Source: Natronorubrum daqingense (GTDB lineage: Archaea; Halobacteriota; Halobacteria; Halobacteriales; Natrialbaceae). Taken from it: a DNA stretch of 64,000 bases. Location: NCBI RefSeq assembly GCF_001971705.1, contig NZ_CP019327.1, positions 806,001 through 870,000 on the forward strand. Reading direction: 5' to 3'. This document shows, one piece after another, positions 26,337 through 36,200 of this stretch (position 1 is its first letter; each line of letters begins with the position of its first letter). The notes under the pieces are model-generated. The model saw only the letters and a list, made by a program, of their open reading frames with translations, had not been told where the DNA came from and did no database searches. Both the position numbers and the translations under genes were made by a program.

Positions 26337-27545
26337 TCACCCACTCGATTCTGACGGCGCGTCTGCTTCGGGTGGCGTTGGGGCAGTCGGATCACCAGTG
26401 GAGTCGTCCGTTCCGACGTCCTGATCGTCCGGTGTAGCCGTGCCTGCTGGCTCGTCGATACTGACGTCGACGGCCTCCCAGAGCGGTTCTGAGGCGAACG
26501 TTCCGTCGCCGGTGATCACCCACGGGATGATCACGCAGGTGTGACACAGTTCGTCGCCGACGGTGAGTGACGCGGTGTCCGTTGCACCCGAGACGTCGGA
26601 GACGCCGAGGATCGTGTCCGCCTGCGTGAGCCACCAGACGACTCGATCGAGGTTCTCGTCCGGGTCGGACACGTCGATCTCGAGCGTCGTCTGTTCGTCG
26701 GCCTCGGGATCGAACTCGAGGATGCCTGGCTCTGGGCGCACGGCGTCGATGCTGGGATCGGCGAGTCCCTTCGGATCGACGGTGACGGTCCAGCTCGCTC
26801 TGAACTGTTCGCCGTCGACGTCGACGGCGGCGACGACTTCCGACGGACCGGGTGTGTCGAACGTCTCCTGCCAGAAGTGTGCGTCCTGTTCGGCGAAGTA
26901 GACCGCCTGCCACGGATCGGCGAGTGTACTACCGACTTCCTCACCGTCGACGAACCAGGTCGTCGTCTGCGTGGCGTCCGGATCGACGGCACCGACTTCG
27001 AAGTGGACCGTCGTTCCCGGTTGGACGGTCAACTCCGGGTCGGGAAACTGGAGGGCCGCGTCGAGTTCCTCCGCGGGGAGGAGACGGACGGTGCGCTCGT
27101 CAGCGACGCCGTTCGCGCTGACGCGGAGCGTTACCGACTCTTCCGTTTCGACGGGTTCGGTTGGAACGCTCGGCGTCGTCGGTTGAACCGTCTCTCCGGG
27201 CCCGATCGTGAGCGTTACCGAGCCGACCGACTCGCCGTCGACGAACGAGTCGATCGCGGGCTCGATCGGCTGGCTCGTTAGATTTTCGACCTCGAGCGTC
27301 CACTCGAGGAACTCGCCACCGGTCAGCGCGTCCGGGACGTCCACGATTCGGACAGCGAGGGACGATTCGTCGATGTCGTTCGGTTCGGCGTCGTTCGGTT
27401 CAGTGTGTTTGGGATCACCCGCCGTCGCGTCCGATTCGTCCGTCTTCGTTTTACCACCGTGAGGACCGCCAGCGGCGCTTGCGGCGTTTGGTACCGATGC
27501 GATACTTCCGACAACAACCCCTTTCAAGAGCATTCGTCGATTCAC
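26337..27545 (-). CDS. Tat-exported protein with Ig-like domains
   Basis: 402 residues from a GTG start at 27545. NRRMLLKGVVVGSIASVPNA is a Tat signal with an AxA-type cleavage region, followed by an acidic linker. Two or three beta-sandwich (CARDB/PKD-like) domains occupy about residues 60-350, for example LEWTLEVENLTSQPI and TTTWFVDGEEVGS. The tail is rich in Asp, Pro and Thr, with no PGF-CTERM sorting signal. CHTC near residue 335 could form a disulfide. Likely a surface or secreted structural or binding protein. Confidence 0.75.
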   Translation of the reverse strand: MNRRMLLKGVVVGSIASVPNAASAAGGPHGGKTKTDESDATAGDPKHTEPNDAEPNDIDESSLAVRIVDVPDALTGGEFLEWTLEVENLTSQPIEPAIDSFVDGESVGSVTLTIGPGETVQPTTPSVPTEPVETEESVTLRVSANGVADERTVRLLPAEELDAALQFPDPELTVQPGTTVHFEVGAVDPDATQTTTWFVDGEEVGSTLADPWQAVYFAEQDAHFWQETFDTPGPSEVVAAVDVDGEQFRASWTVTVDPKGLADPSIDAVRPEPGILEFDPEADEQTTLEIDVSDPDENLDRVVWWLTQADTILGVSDVSGATDTASLTVGDELCHTCVIIPWVITGDGTFASEPLWEAVDVSIDEPAGTATPDDQDVGTDDSTGDPTAPTPPEADAPSESSG

Positions 27546-28016
27546 GTGTCTAGCCTCCTATACTATCGGACGGGACGTTCACGACGGGATTCGCGAACGG
27601 GTAGGCACCTCCTGTAACGCTGCTGTCCGAAGGGCTCGTTTCTGTCCGACAGTATACTGGTCGCCAACCCGGAATCACCGCAAAAAGGGGGAGTACCGTT
27701 GTGCGCACAAATCGGATATTTGGCTCGTGTCGGTCTCGACGTACATTTGATGGGGAACGTTACCGGGCTGTTGTGTCCGATTACTAACGCAGGAGGTGGC
27801 TGCGATGCCGGTAGGCAACCGTAAACGAGGGAGCGTGTCGGCAGATCCAGCGCGAGTCACGACCGAACCGTCTCAAGTCGCGATCAGAATCAATAATCGC
27901 CCTCACCCGCCGACCAGAATTAACGGGCGCGCTCACGATCCCTCGCATAGACTCGAGAGACCGTACCGAGACGAGTAGGGGCTCCTCGATCGGGAGCGAG
28001 GAGGCCCTCTGTCACG
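27546..28016. other. 471-base intergenic region with an inverted repeat and a possible small ORF
   Basis: TATACTATCGGAC (27559-27571) and GTCCGACAGTATA (27644-27656) form an inverted repeat with one mismatch; its left arm overlaps the promoter position of the minus-strand Ig-like gene. Further right, AGGAGGTGG (27790-27798) lies upstream of ATG 27805 and a 57-codon frame to 27978. That peptide is basic and unlike haloarchaeal proteins, so it is left as a possibility only. Confidence 0.4.
27979..28007. terminator. GC-rich hairpin at the 3' end of the UspA gene
   Basis: GGGCTCCTCG (27979-27988) pairs with CGAGGAGGCCC (27997-28007) with one bulge. It begins 10 bases beyond the end of the minus-strand UspA gene. 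The position suggests a transcript end or 3' stabiliser; no long T run follows. Confidence 0.4.
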
Positions 28017-28634
28017 CTAACCGACGATGCGCGCGTCTCCCGTGAGCGCGTCGACGTGAACGTCAACCGTTTCGGCTTCGGTCTCGAGGACGACGATCCA
28101 GGTCGCACTCGTTCGATGTGGTTCCTCGAGGGTGGTGAAATCCTCCGCCTCGAGCGCGGAGTGTTCGTCGGCGAGGGCCGTTCGAGCGATGGCGTCGGCC
28201 TCCCCGGCGTCCTCGATTCGGATCTCGTCGGTCTGGCGGACGGTGACGACCGGCACGTCGGCCATTCGGACGACGCGCTCGGTGACGCTGCCGACGAGCA
28301 CGCGATCGAGTCCGGATCGGCCCTGCGTCCCCATCACGATCATGTCGACGTCGTTGACCGACGCGTACTCGAGGATCGCTTCGTGGGGAACGCCCTGTTC
28401 GACCGTCGTTTCGACGGGGACGCCGACACGCTCGCATTCGGCTTCGACGCGGTCGACGGCCCGGTAGGCTGCCGGTGTGACCGCGTCGTTCTGGAGCGTC
28501 CCCAGTGGCCCTTCCGGGACGATGGAGAGGGCGTGAACGCTCGCGTCGAATTGTTGGGCGATCGTGAGACCGTGGTCGATCGACTGTCGCGTTCCGTCGC
28601 TTCCGTCCGTCGGGATGAGCACGTCCTCGTACAT
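28017..28634 (-). CDS. universal stress protein with C-terminal PepSY-like extension
   Basis: 205 residues from MYEDVLIPTDGSDGTRQSID at 28634. Residues 1-140 are a UspA domain with the ATP motif GTQGRSGLDRVLVGSVTERV. Most haloarchaeal UspA proteins end there; this one adds about 65 residues ending TWIVVLETEAETVDVHVDAL and TGDARIVG, which resembles a PepSY-type strand pair ending in D-x-x-T-G. An in-frame upstream start at 28811 overlaps the divergent gene's leader and is rejected. Confidence 0.82.
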   Translation of the reverse strand: MYEDVLIPTDGSDGTRQSIDHGLTIAQQFDASVHALSIVPEGPLGTLQNDAVTPAAYRAVDRVEAECERVGVPVETTVEQGVPHEAILEYASVNDVDMIVMGTQGRSGLDRVLVGSVTERVVRMADVPVVTVRQTDEIRIEDAGEADAIARTALADEHSALEAEDFTTLEEPHRTSATWIVVLETEAETVDVHVDALTGDARIVG

Positions 28635-28823
28635 CTGGGTGAGCAGTTGGTTCCTGAGACGTAAATAGCCAGGAGTCAGGGACGACCGAATTACCTGCGT
28701 CGACACCTGATGGGACCGAACTATCGAATGGCGAGCGTTTCGAGCAACCGTTCCGTCCGTCGAATCCCCGGCGTCGTCGGTGGTAATCTTTTTTACGGCA
28801 CACGGAAACACAACTCACGGAGT

Positions 28824-30398
28824 ATGACAAATCTTGTCACTAATCTCGCGGCAGCCGTCGAGGAGTACGGCGAAAATACCGCGATTGGCTATGAGGGGGC
28901 TGAGACGAACTACGAGGAGTTCTGGGGACAAACGGGCGCGTTCGCGAACGCGCTCGAGGAACGCGGGGTCGGCGCGGACGATCGCGTTGCGATCTATCTG
29001 CCGAACGTTCCGCCGTTTCTGATCGCGTTCCACGGCACGCTTCGGGCGGGCGGGGCCGTCGTGCCGATGAATCCACAGTACAAGACTCGAGAGATCGGTC
29101 ACCTACTCGGCGACAGCGAAGCCAAAGTCGTCGTCGCGTTAGCCGATCTCGTGCCGTTCGTCACGGAAGTACAGGACGAGACGAGCGTCGAGCACGTCGT
29201 CAGCGTCGGTGGCGAGGCCGAGGGTGCGACCGAGTTTACCGAGTTCCTCGAGCCGGGTGATCCCGGCATCACCGAACGAGCGGACGACGATGTGGCGGTG
29301 CAGCCGTACACGTCGGGGACGACGGGGCAACCGAAGGGGGTGCAATTAACCCACGAGAACCTCGCGTCGAACGCGAGGGCGGCGTCTGAACTGATTCCGG
29401 ACGGGATCAGAGCCGACGACAAGCAACTCGGCGTCCTCCCGCTGTTCCACATTTACGGGATGACCGTCGTGATGAATTCCACGCTGTTCAACGGCGGGGC
29501 GTTCTACCCGCTCCCAGCGTGGGACGCACAACAGGCCATCTCGCTGATCGAGGACGAACAACTGACGCTGATGCACGGCGTGCCGGCGATGTACAACGAC
29601 GTTATCAACCAGCCGGACGCCGCGGAGTTCGACCTCTCCTCGCTGCGGCTGTGTGGCGTCGGTGGCTCCGGCATTCCGGTCGAGGTGTTGCGCAAGTTCG
29701 AGGAACTGTACGAACCGAAGCTCTACGAGGGCTACGGCCTGACCGAAACGAGTCCGATCACGCACTTCAACAGCCCGATCGAGGGGCGACGCGTCGGCAG
29801 CGTCGGCAAGACGGTGCCGGGTGTCGACTCGAAGGTGGTCGACGAGAACTTCGAGTCGGTCTCGCCGGTCGAAGCGGGACCGATCGACGAGGAAAATACG
29901 GATCTGCGCGATATCACGGGCGAGATCGTGGTCGCCGGGCCGAACGTCATGAAGGGCTACTACGGGCTTCCCGAGGCAAACGAGGAGGCCTTTACCGACG
30001 ATGAGGGTCGACGGTGGTTCCACACCGGCGACATCGGCTATTCCGACGAAGACGGCTTCTACTACGTCGTCGACCGCGAGAAGCACATGATCGTCACCGG
30101 CGGCTACAACGTCTATCCGCGGGAAGTCGAGGAATTGCTCTTCGAGCACGAGGCCGTCGCCGACGCCGCCGTCGCGGGAATTCCCGACGAGCGCCGCGGC
30201 GAGACCATCAAAGCGTTCGTCGTCACCACGCCCGACGCGGACGTGACCGAAGACGAACTCAAAGAGTACTGTCTGACCAACCTCGCGGAGTACAAGCACC
30301 CTCGAGAAATCGAGTTCGTCGAGGAATTGCCGCGAACGACGACCGGCAAAGTCCAAAAATTCAAGCTCCGTGACGAAGAAGCAAGCACGAGTCAATAA
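28824..30398 (+). CDS. long-chain fatty-acid--CoA ligase (acyl-CoA synthetase)
   Basis: 524 residues from MTNLVTNLAAAVEEYGENTA at 28824. ANL-superfamily motifs: A3 YTSGTTGQPKGVQLTH, A5 YEGYGLTETSP, A7 WFHTGDIGYSDEDGF, A8 RKxxxx-like REKHMIVTGGYNVYPREVEE and A10 PRTTTGKVQKFKL with the catalytic Lys. It activates a carboxylate to acyl-AMP, then acyl-CoA. Its stop is 2 bases from the crotonase-fold gene, so the two probably act on the same acyl chains. Chain-length preference cannot be read from sequence. Confidence 0.9.
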   Translation: MTNLVTNLAAAVEEYGENTAIGYEGAETNYEEFWGQTGAFANALEERGVGADDRVAIYLPNVPPFLIAFHGTLRAGGAVVPMNPQYKTREIGHLLGDSEAKVVVALADLVPFVTEVQDETSVEHVVSVGGEAEGATEFTEFLEPGDPGITERADDDVAVQPYTSGTTGQPKGVQLTHENLASNARAASELIPDGIRADDKQLGVLPLFHIYGMTVVMNSTLFNGGAFYPLPAWDAQQAISLIEDEQLTLMHGVPAMYNDVINQPDAAEFDLSSLRLCGVGGSGIPVEVLRKFEELYEPKLYEGYGLTETSPITHFNSPIEGRRVGSVGKTVPGVDSKVVDENFESVSPVEAGPIDEENTDLRDITGEIVVAGPNVMKGYYGLPEANEEAFTDDEGRRWFHTGDIGYSDEDGFYYVVDREKHMIVTGGYNVYPREVEELLFEHEAVADAAVAGIPDERRGETIKAFVVTTPDADVTEDELKEYCLTNLAEYKHPREIEFVEELPRTTTGKVQKFKLRDEEASTSQ

Positions 30399-30400
30399 TA

Positions 30401-31201
30401 ATGGCACTTGGTGACGCGGTACTCCTCGACATCGAGGATGACGGCCCGGCGACGATCACGCTCAACCAGCCCGACCGACGAAACGCCTTTTCGTCGGAGA
30501 TTCACGACGGGTTCGTGGCGGCGTTCGAGGAAATCGAAGGGAGTGACGCTCGCTGTGTCGTCCTTCAGGGCGCGGGCGGTGCGTTCTCGGCCGGCGGTGA
30601 CGTCAAGCGAATGGTCGAGACGCTCGAGGAAGACATTCCGGCCGACGAGCGAGCGCGCAGCCTCGAACAGCGGGTAGGCGAGATGATGACGGCGCTGGTC
30701 AACTGTCCGATTCCGACAATCGCGGCCATCGACGGTCCCGCAGTCGGGGCTGGCGCGAACCTGGCCATCGGCTGTGACGTCCAGTTGGCGAGCGATCGGT
30801 CGGTCTTCGGCTTCGTCTTCCGGCAGGTCGGCTTGAGCGTCGACGCCGGGACGTCGTACCTGCTACCCCGGATCGTCGGCGAGAACGTGGCCAAGGAACT
30901 GGTCCTGACCGGCGACATCTTCGGCACCGACCGCGCGGAGGAACTCGGGTTGGTCAACCACGTCTACGCCGAAGACGAGTTCGACGAGAACGTCGACGAA
31001 TTCGTCGAGCAGATCGTCTCCGGCCCGCCGGTCGCCCTTCGACACGCGAATCGGCTGGTCGGCGAGGGGCTCGACAAATCCCTCGAGCAGGCGCTAACCG
31101 ACGAAGCCGTCGCCCAGGGGATCGTCTTCGATACCGACGACCACGCGGAGGGCGTCAACGCCTTCCTCGAGGAGCGAGACCCCGAGTTCGAGGGACGGTA
31201 G
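30401..31201 (+). CDS. enoyl-CoA hydratase/isomerase family protein (PaaG-like)
   Basis: 266 residues with the crotonase fold: GGAFSAGGDVKRM (oxyanion hole), AVGAGANLAIGCDVQLASD and SVDAGTSYLLPRIVG. At the position of the first catalytic Glu of classic hydratases (QPE) the sequence reads FVF, while the Asp in SVDAG is kept. That pattern fits PaaG-type or enoyl-CoA isomerases better than hydratases. It is co-transcribed with the acyl-CoA ligase 2 bases upstream; a T6 run follows at 31220. Confidence 0.88.
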   Translation: MALGDAVLLDIEDDGPATITLNQPDRRNAFSSEIHDGFVAAFEEIEGSDARCVVLQGAGGAFSAGGDVKRMVETLEEDIPADERARSLEQRVGEMMTALVNCPIPTIAAIDGPAVGAGANLAIGCDVQLASDRSVFGFVFRQVGLSVDAGTSYLLPRIVGENVAKELVLTGDIFGTDRAEELGLVNHVYAEDEFDENVDEFVEQIVSGPPVALRHANRLVGEGLDKSLEQALTDEAVAQGIVFDTDDHAEGVNAFLEERDPEFEGR

Positions 31202-31219
31202 TTCGACACGAATTCGGTA

Positions 31220-31225
31220 TTTTTT
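31220..31225 (+). terminator. T-rich terminator after the acyl-CoA ligase/crotonase operon
   Basis: A run of six T 19 bases after the crotonase stop, in otherwise GC-rich sequence, fits the T-rich termination signals of archaea. No strong hairpin precedes it. Confidence 0.45.
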
Positions 31226-31323
31226 GATCGATAGACGGCAAAGAATCCGGCAGTGAGGACACTGCAGCGTGACGGGGGATAGCGAAATCACCCAGAGTCA
31301 CGGGAAGGACGGCGACAACAACG

Positions 31324-31779
31324 TCAGGACTCGTCTATCGATGCAGGTCCCACCTCGACGAGCGTCGACACGCGTGCGTTTTCCTTGAGGTGCAAGCCGC
31401 CGTCGGCGACCGACAGCGGGAGTAACGGCAGGTGTGAGGCGACCCAGACCGAAGGATGGGAGCCGCCGCGAGCCAGAAGTTCGTTTCGCGGTTGCAAGTG
31501 AAGTAGCTTGTCTCCGTCGGTCAGAAACTCGTTGTGTTGGAGCACGTACTGACCGCCTTCGAGAGTCCACCAGCCGTACTCGTCGTCGGGTTGACGGAGT
31601 TCAGTCGGAATCGGTTCGAGGTCGGCGTCCTCGAGTTCGTCGCCGCCGAAGTCGATCGAGCCCGGTTCGGTGACTTCGTACAGTGCGCCGACGGTCAGAT
31701 CGATCCCGTGATCGTGAACCTGCGTGGGCTCGTACACCAGATTGTCGACCGCGTCGGATAGCTGGGTGTCGGGGGACAT
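31324..31779 (-). CDS. dCTP deaminase/dUTPase superfamily protein
   Basis: 151 residues from MSPDTQLSDAVDNLVYEPTQ at 31779; an in-frame extension to 31893 lies in the divergent promoter. VHDHGIDLTVGALYEVTEPG matches the family's substrate-loop region (…GIDLxxG…), and the protein ends with a beta-strand-rich trimer-type core (HLQPRNELLARGG, LKENARVSTLVEVGPA). It could hydrolyse dUTP or deaminate dCTP; the diagnostic catalytic residues are not all clear. Confidence 0.75.
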   Translation of the reverse strand: MSPDTQLSDAVDNLVYEPTQVHDHGIDLTVGALYEVTEPGSIDFGGDELEDADLEPIPTELRQPDDEYGWWTLEGGQYVLQHNEFLTDGDKLLHLQPRNELLARGGSHPSVWVASHLPLLPLSVADGGLHLKENARVSTLVEVGPASIDES

Positions 31780-31894
31780 TTCGCTCCGAATGACGGTTTC
31801 GACCGACAAAAAAGTGCCCTCGGAGGCGTGCCTCTCCGTCTCGATTGATGCCGGCGAACGCGGGGTGAAACGAATACAGCTAAGAGCGATCATA

Positions 31895-32746
31895 ATGACA
31901 CCCCACCAAATGGTACACCTCGGTCAAATCCGCGTCCATCCGATCAAATCACTCGACGCAGTGTCGATAGACGGGTGTGACATCGCCGACGGCGGCGGAC
32001 TCGAGTGGGATCGTCGGTACGCAATCGTCGAACGAACGAGCGCCCCCGGCTCGGAGACGGACGCCGTTGGCCAGTACGTCAACGGCAAGCGCGAACGGCG
32101 AACGCACGAACTCGAGACCACGTACGATCTCGAGCGAGAGACGGTGACGATCCGCGAACGAGGCGCCGAGGAGACGAACACGTTCCACCTCGAACTCGAT
32201 CGCGACTGTTTCGCCTCCTGGCTCTCCTCGTACTTCGGCTACCCGGTCGAAGTCGTTCGAGACGACGAGGGCGGCTTTCCGGACGACACCGATGCCGCCG
32301 GCCCGACGGTCATCAGTACGGGCACGCTCGAGGCGGTCGCCTCGTGGTACGATGAGATCGAGACGGAAGAGATGTGCCGGCGACTCCGTCCGAACCTCGT
32401 CCTCGAGGCACCCGCCTTCTGGGAGGATCGGCTCTACGAACGACCGGGCCAGGTCGTTCCGTTCGAGATTGGCGGCGTCGAACTGCAGGGCGTCAACCCG
32501 TGCCAGCGGTGTGTCGTTCCGACACGAGATCCCGACACGGGTGAGCAAACGGAGGGCTTCCAGGAGACGTTCGTCGAACGCAGAGAAGCGACGCTTCCCG
32601 AGTGGGCCAGCGAAGCGTGGTTCGATCACTACTTCCGGTTGATGGTCAATACGACCGTGCCGGACTCGTCGTGGGGCGATTCGCTCGCGGTCACGGACCC
32701 CGTCAGCGTCGACGACGTGCTCGTCGATGCGAACCCGGCCCAGTAG
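31895..32746 (+). CDS. MOSC domain-containing protein
   Basis: 283 residues from MTPHQMVHLGQIRVHPIKSL; ATG 31910 is an equally good start. The N-terminal MOSC beta-barrel (HPIKSLDAVSIDGCDIADGG, then LEWDRRYAIV) is followed by the MOSC domain with NPCQRCVVPTRDPDTGE, where the Cys matches the molybdenum/sulfur-carrying Cys of the mARC and MOCOS families. Probably a molybdenum-cofactor N-reductase-type or sulfur-transfer protein. It is divergent from the dUTPase-like gene. Confidence 0.87.
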   Translation: MTPHQMVHLGQIRVHPIKSLDAVSIDGCDIADGGGLEWDRRYAIVERTSAPGSETDAVGQYVNGKRERRTHELETTYDLERETVTIRERGAEETNTFHLELDRDCFASWLSSYFGYPVEVVRDDEGGFPDDTDAAGPTVISTGTLEAVASWYDEIETEEMCRRLRPNLVLEAPAFWEDRLYERPGQVVPFEIGGVELQGVNPCQRCVVPTRDPDTGEQTEGFQETFVERREATLPEWASEAWFDHYFRLMVNTTVPDSSWGDSLAVTDPVSVDDVLVDANPAQ

Positions 32747-32777
32747 CGTCGGAAACGATCTCCATCTTGGCCGACCG

Positions 32778-33119
32778 TCACTCGCCCTCGAGGAGCCATC
32801 GATACCGCGGATGGATCCACGACCACTCCTGACTGACGATCCAGTCACGAAGCTGTGCCCGATCGACGATTCCCGGCACCGTGTCGACCAGCTTCGACGG
32901 CGATTCGCCCGCGACCGGTTTGTAGGCGATCGAGCGCGTCGTCGTACAGTAAAACGATGCTCGCGTACACTCGTCTTGCAACCCGATCAGGTAGCGGTTG
33001 ATCTGATCTTCGGAGAGGAGGTACTCGCTGATCTCGTCGATAGCCAGGTCGTCGTCTTCCTGACGGACGGACAGGATAGCCGACTGGAGATCCGACTCGA
33101 GGTCGCGTTCGTGTCCCAT
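32778..33119 (-). CDS. conserved haloarchaeal hypothetical protein
   Basis: 113 residues from MGHERDLESDLQSAILSVRQ at 33119. It is acidic and helical, with SEYLLSEDQINRYLIGLQDE and an aromatic C-terminus (WIVSQEWSWIHPRYRWLLEG). No domain recognised. It is divergent from the large actin-like/coiled-coil gene, with 118 bases between the starts, so it may share its promoter region. Confidence 0.6.
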   Translation of the reverse strand: MGHERDLESDLQSAILSVRQEDDDLAIDEISEYLLSEDQINRYLIGLQDECTRASFYCTTTRSIAYKPVAGESPSKLVDTVPGIVDRAQLRDWIVSQEWSWIHPRYRWLLEGE

Positions 33120-33237
33120 ACTCGTGTCGTCGCCGAGAAGGGGCAAAAGTATCCTGCGTGCCAGCGCCGTTCGCGCTGGTTTTCACATCTGGTACTCGGG
33201 GCCAAAGCTCAAAGAGGGCGCTTGACTCAGCGATGAC

Positions 33238-36200
33238 ATGGAATACGGTCTCGATATCGGACCGGAGGGCCTCAGGGTGGCTTCCGGCAAGGGGGAGGGG
33301 ACGGTCGACTCGGTTCCGCCGGTCGTCGTTTCGGACGACGAGGGGACACTCGAAGAGCAACTCGACGCGTCGGGAGGAACGGTACTCGTCGAATCGGAGG
33401 GGGCGACGTACGCGGTGGGGTCGGCTGCGATATCGGCCACGACGAGCGGTGAGAGCGCGCCGAAATCGTTGTTCTCGAACGGCGTTCTCACCGTCGACGC
33501 GTACGCCGAGTCGGCTCTCGACGCGCTCGTCGACGAACTAATCGACGCCGACGGGAACGAGGTCGAGCGACTGTGCTATACCACGCCAGGACGGCTCGTC
33601 GACGTTTCCGAACCGACTGAGGCTCACCGAGAGACCGTCGACGCGGTGTTCACCGAGCGCGACATCGATGCGACGCCGATTAGCCGCGGATTCGCCGTCG
33701 TCTACGATCAACTTCGCGACGAGAACCACACCGGACTCGGTCTCTGTCTGGGCACGCAGACGACGAGCGTCACGCTCGCGTACTATGGCGTCCCCGCACT
33801 GGCGTTCTCACTCGCCAAAGGGAGCGACTGGGTCGTCGATCGAGCGGCGACGGCATGCGAGGTCGAACCGTCTCACGTCGCGACCATCCTCGAGGGGTTT
33901 CGACTCGAGCCGGACGCGGCGACGGGCGACGTCGAGAGTGCACTCGCACAGGCCTACGACGCCCTGATCGCCGAAATCGTCGACGAGATCGAGGCGGAAG
34001 CGACCGAGAGCGACGTCCAACAAGGGCTGGGAATCTCGATGGCCCTCGCAGGTGAAGGAGCTGTCGAGGGACTCGAGTACCTTCTGGGGGGACGCTTCGA
34101 CGCAGCACCGTTGCCGTTCTCCGTTCAGGACGTGCGACTCGCCGACGAGCCGAGTGAGAGTGCGACCAGAGGGGCCCTCGCAGCCGCCAGAGACGACGTC
34201 GACTCTTACGAAGACGTCGTCTGGCCGGGGGCGGATGCCGACGACGCTGGCGACGCAGCGTCCACGACTCAACCGACGACGCTCTCCGGTAGCGACGGGC
34301 AGACGACGCTCTCGTTCGACGAATCAACCGGGGGAGGCGGACGCTCGGAGCACGAGCGAGCGAACGACGCGATCGACCAACTCTTCGATCGACTCGCCAA
34401 CCGCGACGAAGAGATTCAGACGCTCGAAGGCGACCTCGAGGCAGCACTCGAGGAGCTCTCGGCGCTCGAGGAACGGGCCGCAACGGCCGAATCGGTCGAC
34501 GAACTCGGCGGCGAACTGGAGACGGTCAGGGCGGACGTTCGCGACCTCGAGGCCAAGAATGAGACGTTCGCCAGCGCCGACTCGCTCGCGGAGTTTACAG
34601 CCGAGACGAACGACGAACTCGCGTCGGTGTCGGACACCCTCGAGACGCTCGAAGCCGACTTCGAGGCGGAACACGACTCGCTTTCAGCAACGATCGAAAC
34701 CCTCGAGGGCACACTCGGGGACCTTGAATCGAAACTCGAAGCCGATATCGAGACCCTCGAATCGGCACTCGAAACTGACATCGAGACCCTCGAGACGGCC
34801 CTCGAAACCGAACGCGACTCGCTCGAACGAGTCGACGAGACGGTCCAGTCACTCGAGACCCGAACAGCGACTCTCAGTGATCGCCTCGACGAGCAAGATG
34901 CGGAACTCGCCGAAGTTTCAGCGCAACTCGAGGACGGTCTCGAGCAGGCGACTGACGAACGTGAACGACTCGAAGAGGATCTGGACGCGGTGGCCGAAGC
35001 GCTCGAGACGACTCGAGACGCACTCGAGGACGAACTGAATTCGGTCAGCGATCGACTCGGAACCCTCGACGACGACCTCGAAACACTCGATGACCGTGTC
35101 GAAACCCTCGACGACGGTCTCGAGACGACCGCGACGACGACCGAGCGTCTCGACGAGCACCAGCGTGCGACGGACGACCGTGTCGAGGCCGTCGAAAACA
35201 GCGTCTCGGCACTCGAGACCGACATCGAGTCCGTCTCGGCGGACGTACAGACTACCAGCGACGACGTCGACGGGATCGAAGCAGATGTCGACACGGTCGC
35301 GGCGGACATCGAAACGGTCGCGGCGGACGTCGACACGGTCGTGGCGAACGTCGACACGGTCGAATCGACCGTCGAAACGCTCGAGACCGACGTGCAAGCA
35401 GTCACGTCCGAGATCGACGAAGTCGACAGTACAATCGACGAGCGCGTGGGCGGTGTAGAGAACCGTCTCGAGTCGCTTCGAGAGGCGGTCGACGAACTCG
35501 AGGCAGGGTCGGTCGAGGCCGAGCGTGTCGAAGCGGACCTCACGGCCCGACTGGACGAACTCGAGGCCGAGTTCGAGAATGCGCTTGTGGACCTCGAAAC
35601 GGCATCCGACGACCGATCTGAGGAATTCGAGGCTCGTTTCGATTCGCTCGAGACGGACTCGAACGAGATCGAAACCGGACTCGAGGCGCTCGAGGCGGAA
35701 CTCGAGTCGCTGGGAACAGAACTCTCGTCGCTCCAGGACGCGGATGCCGGAACTGATCACGGCGCTCGCATCGACGGCGTCGAAAACACGGTAGTCGACG
35801 TCGCGGACCGAGTCGACCGGCTCGAAAGCCGGTTTGGCAAACTCGAAGAGCAGACGAGTAGCCACGACGAGCGTCTCGAGGAGACGACGGCAACGGTCGA
35901 CGATCAGGGTCGTCGCCTCGCCGACCAAGACTCTCGGATCGAGGCAGTGATGGCCAACCTCGAGAGTCTGGAGGAGGCAGACGCCGCACGCGAAGCGCAC
36001 ACGGGTCAGACTGCTGCGAGCGACCGCGATGCAGACCTCGAGGAGCTTCGAGATGCACTCGAGGAACTGCGCGAGCAACAGGGGGCCCAGCGACAGCCCT
36101 CGAGCGAGACGAGATCGGATGACGCCGCCGGTCTCGTCGCTCCGACCGCTGCTGGTGGCGGTGGGGCCGGTCTCGTCGCCGGTGGCGCGCTCGCGGCTAT

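Noticed and set aside
26010..26340. Minus-strand frames that might be a transposase remnant next to tRNA-Thr
   Set aside because: No transposase motif or terminal repeat could be recognised.
35283..35390. 21-bp tandem repeats considered as a CRISPR-like or regulatory array
   Set aside because: They encode in-frame coiled-coil heptads, with no spacers between repeat copies.
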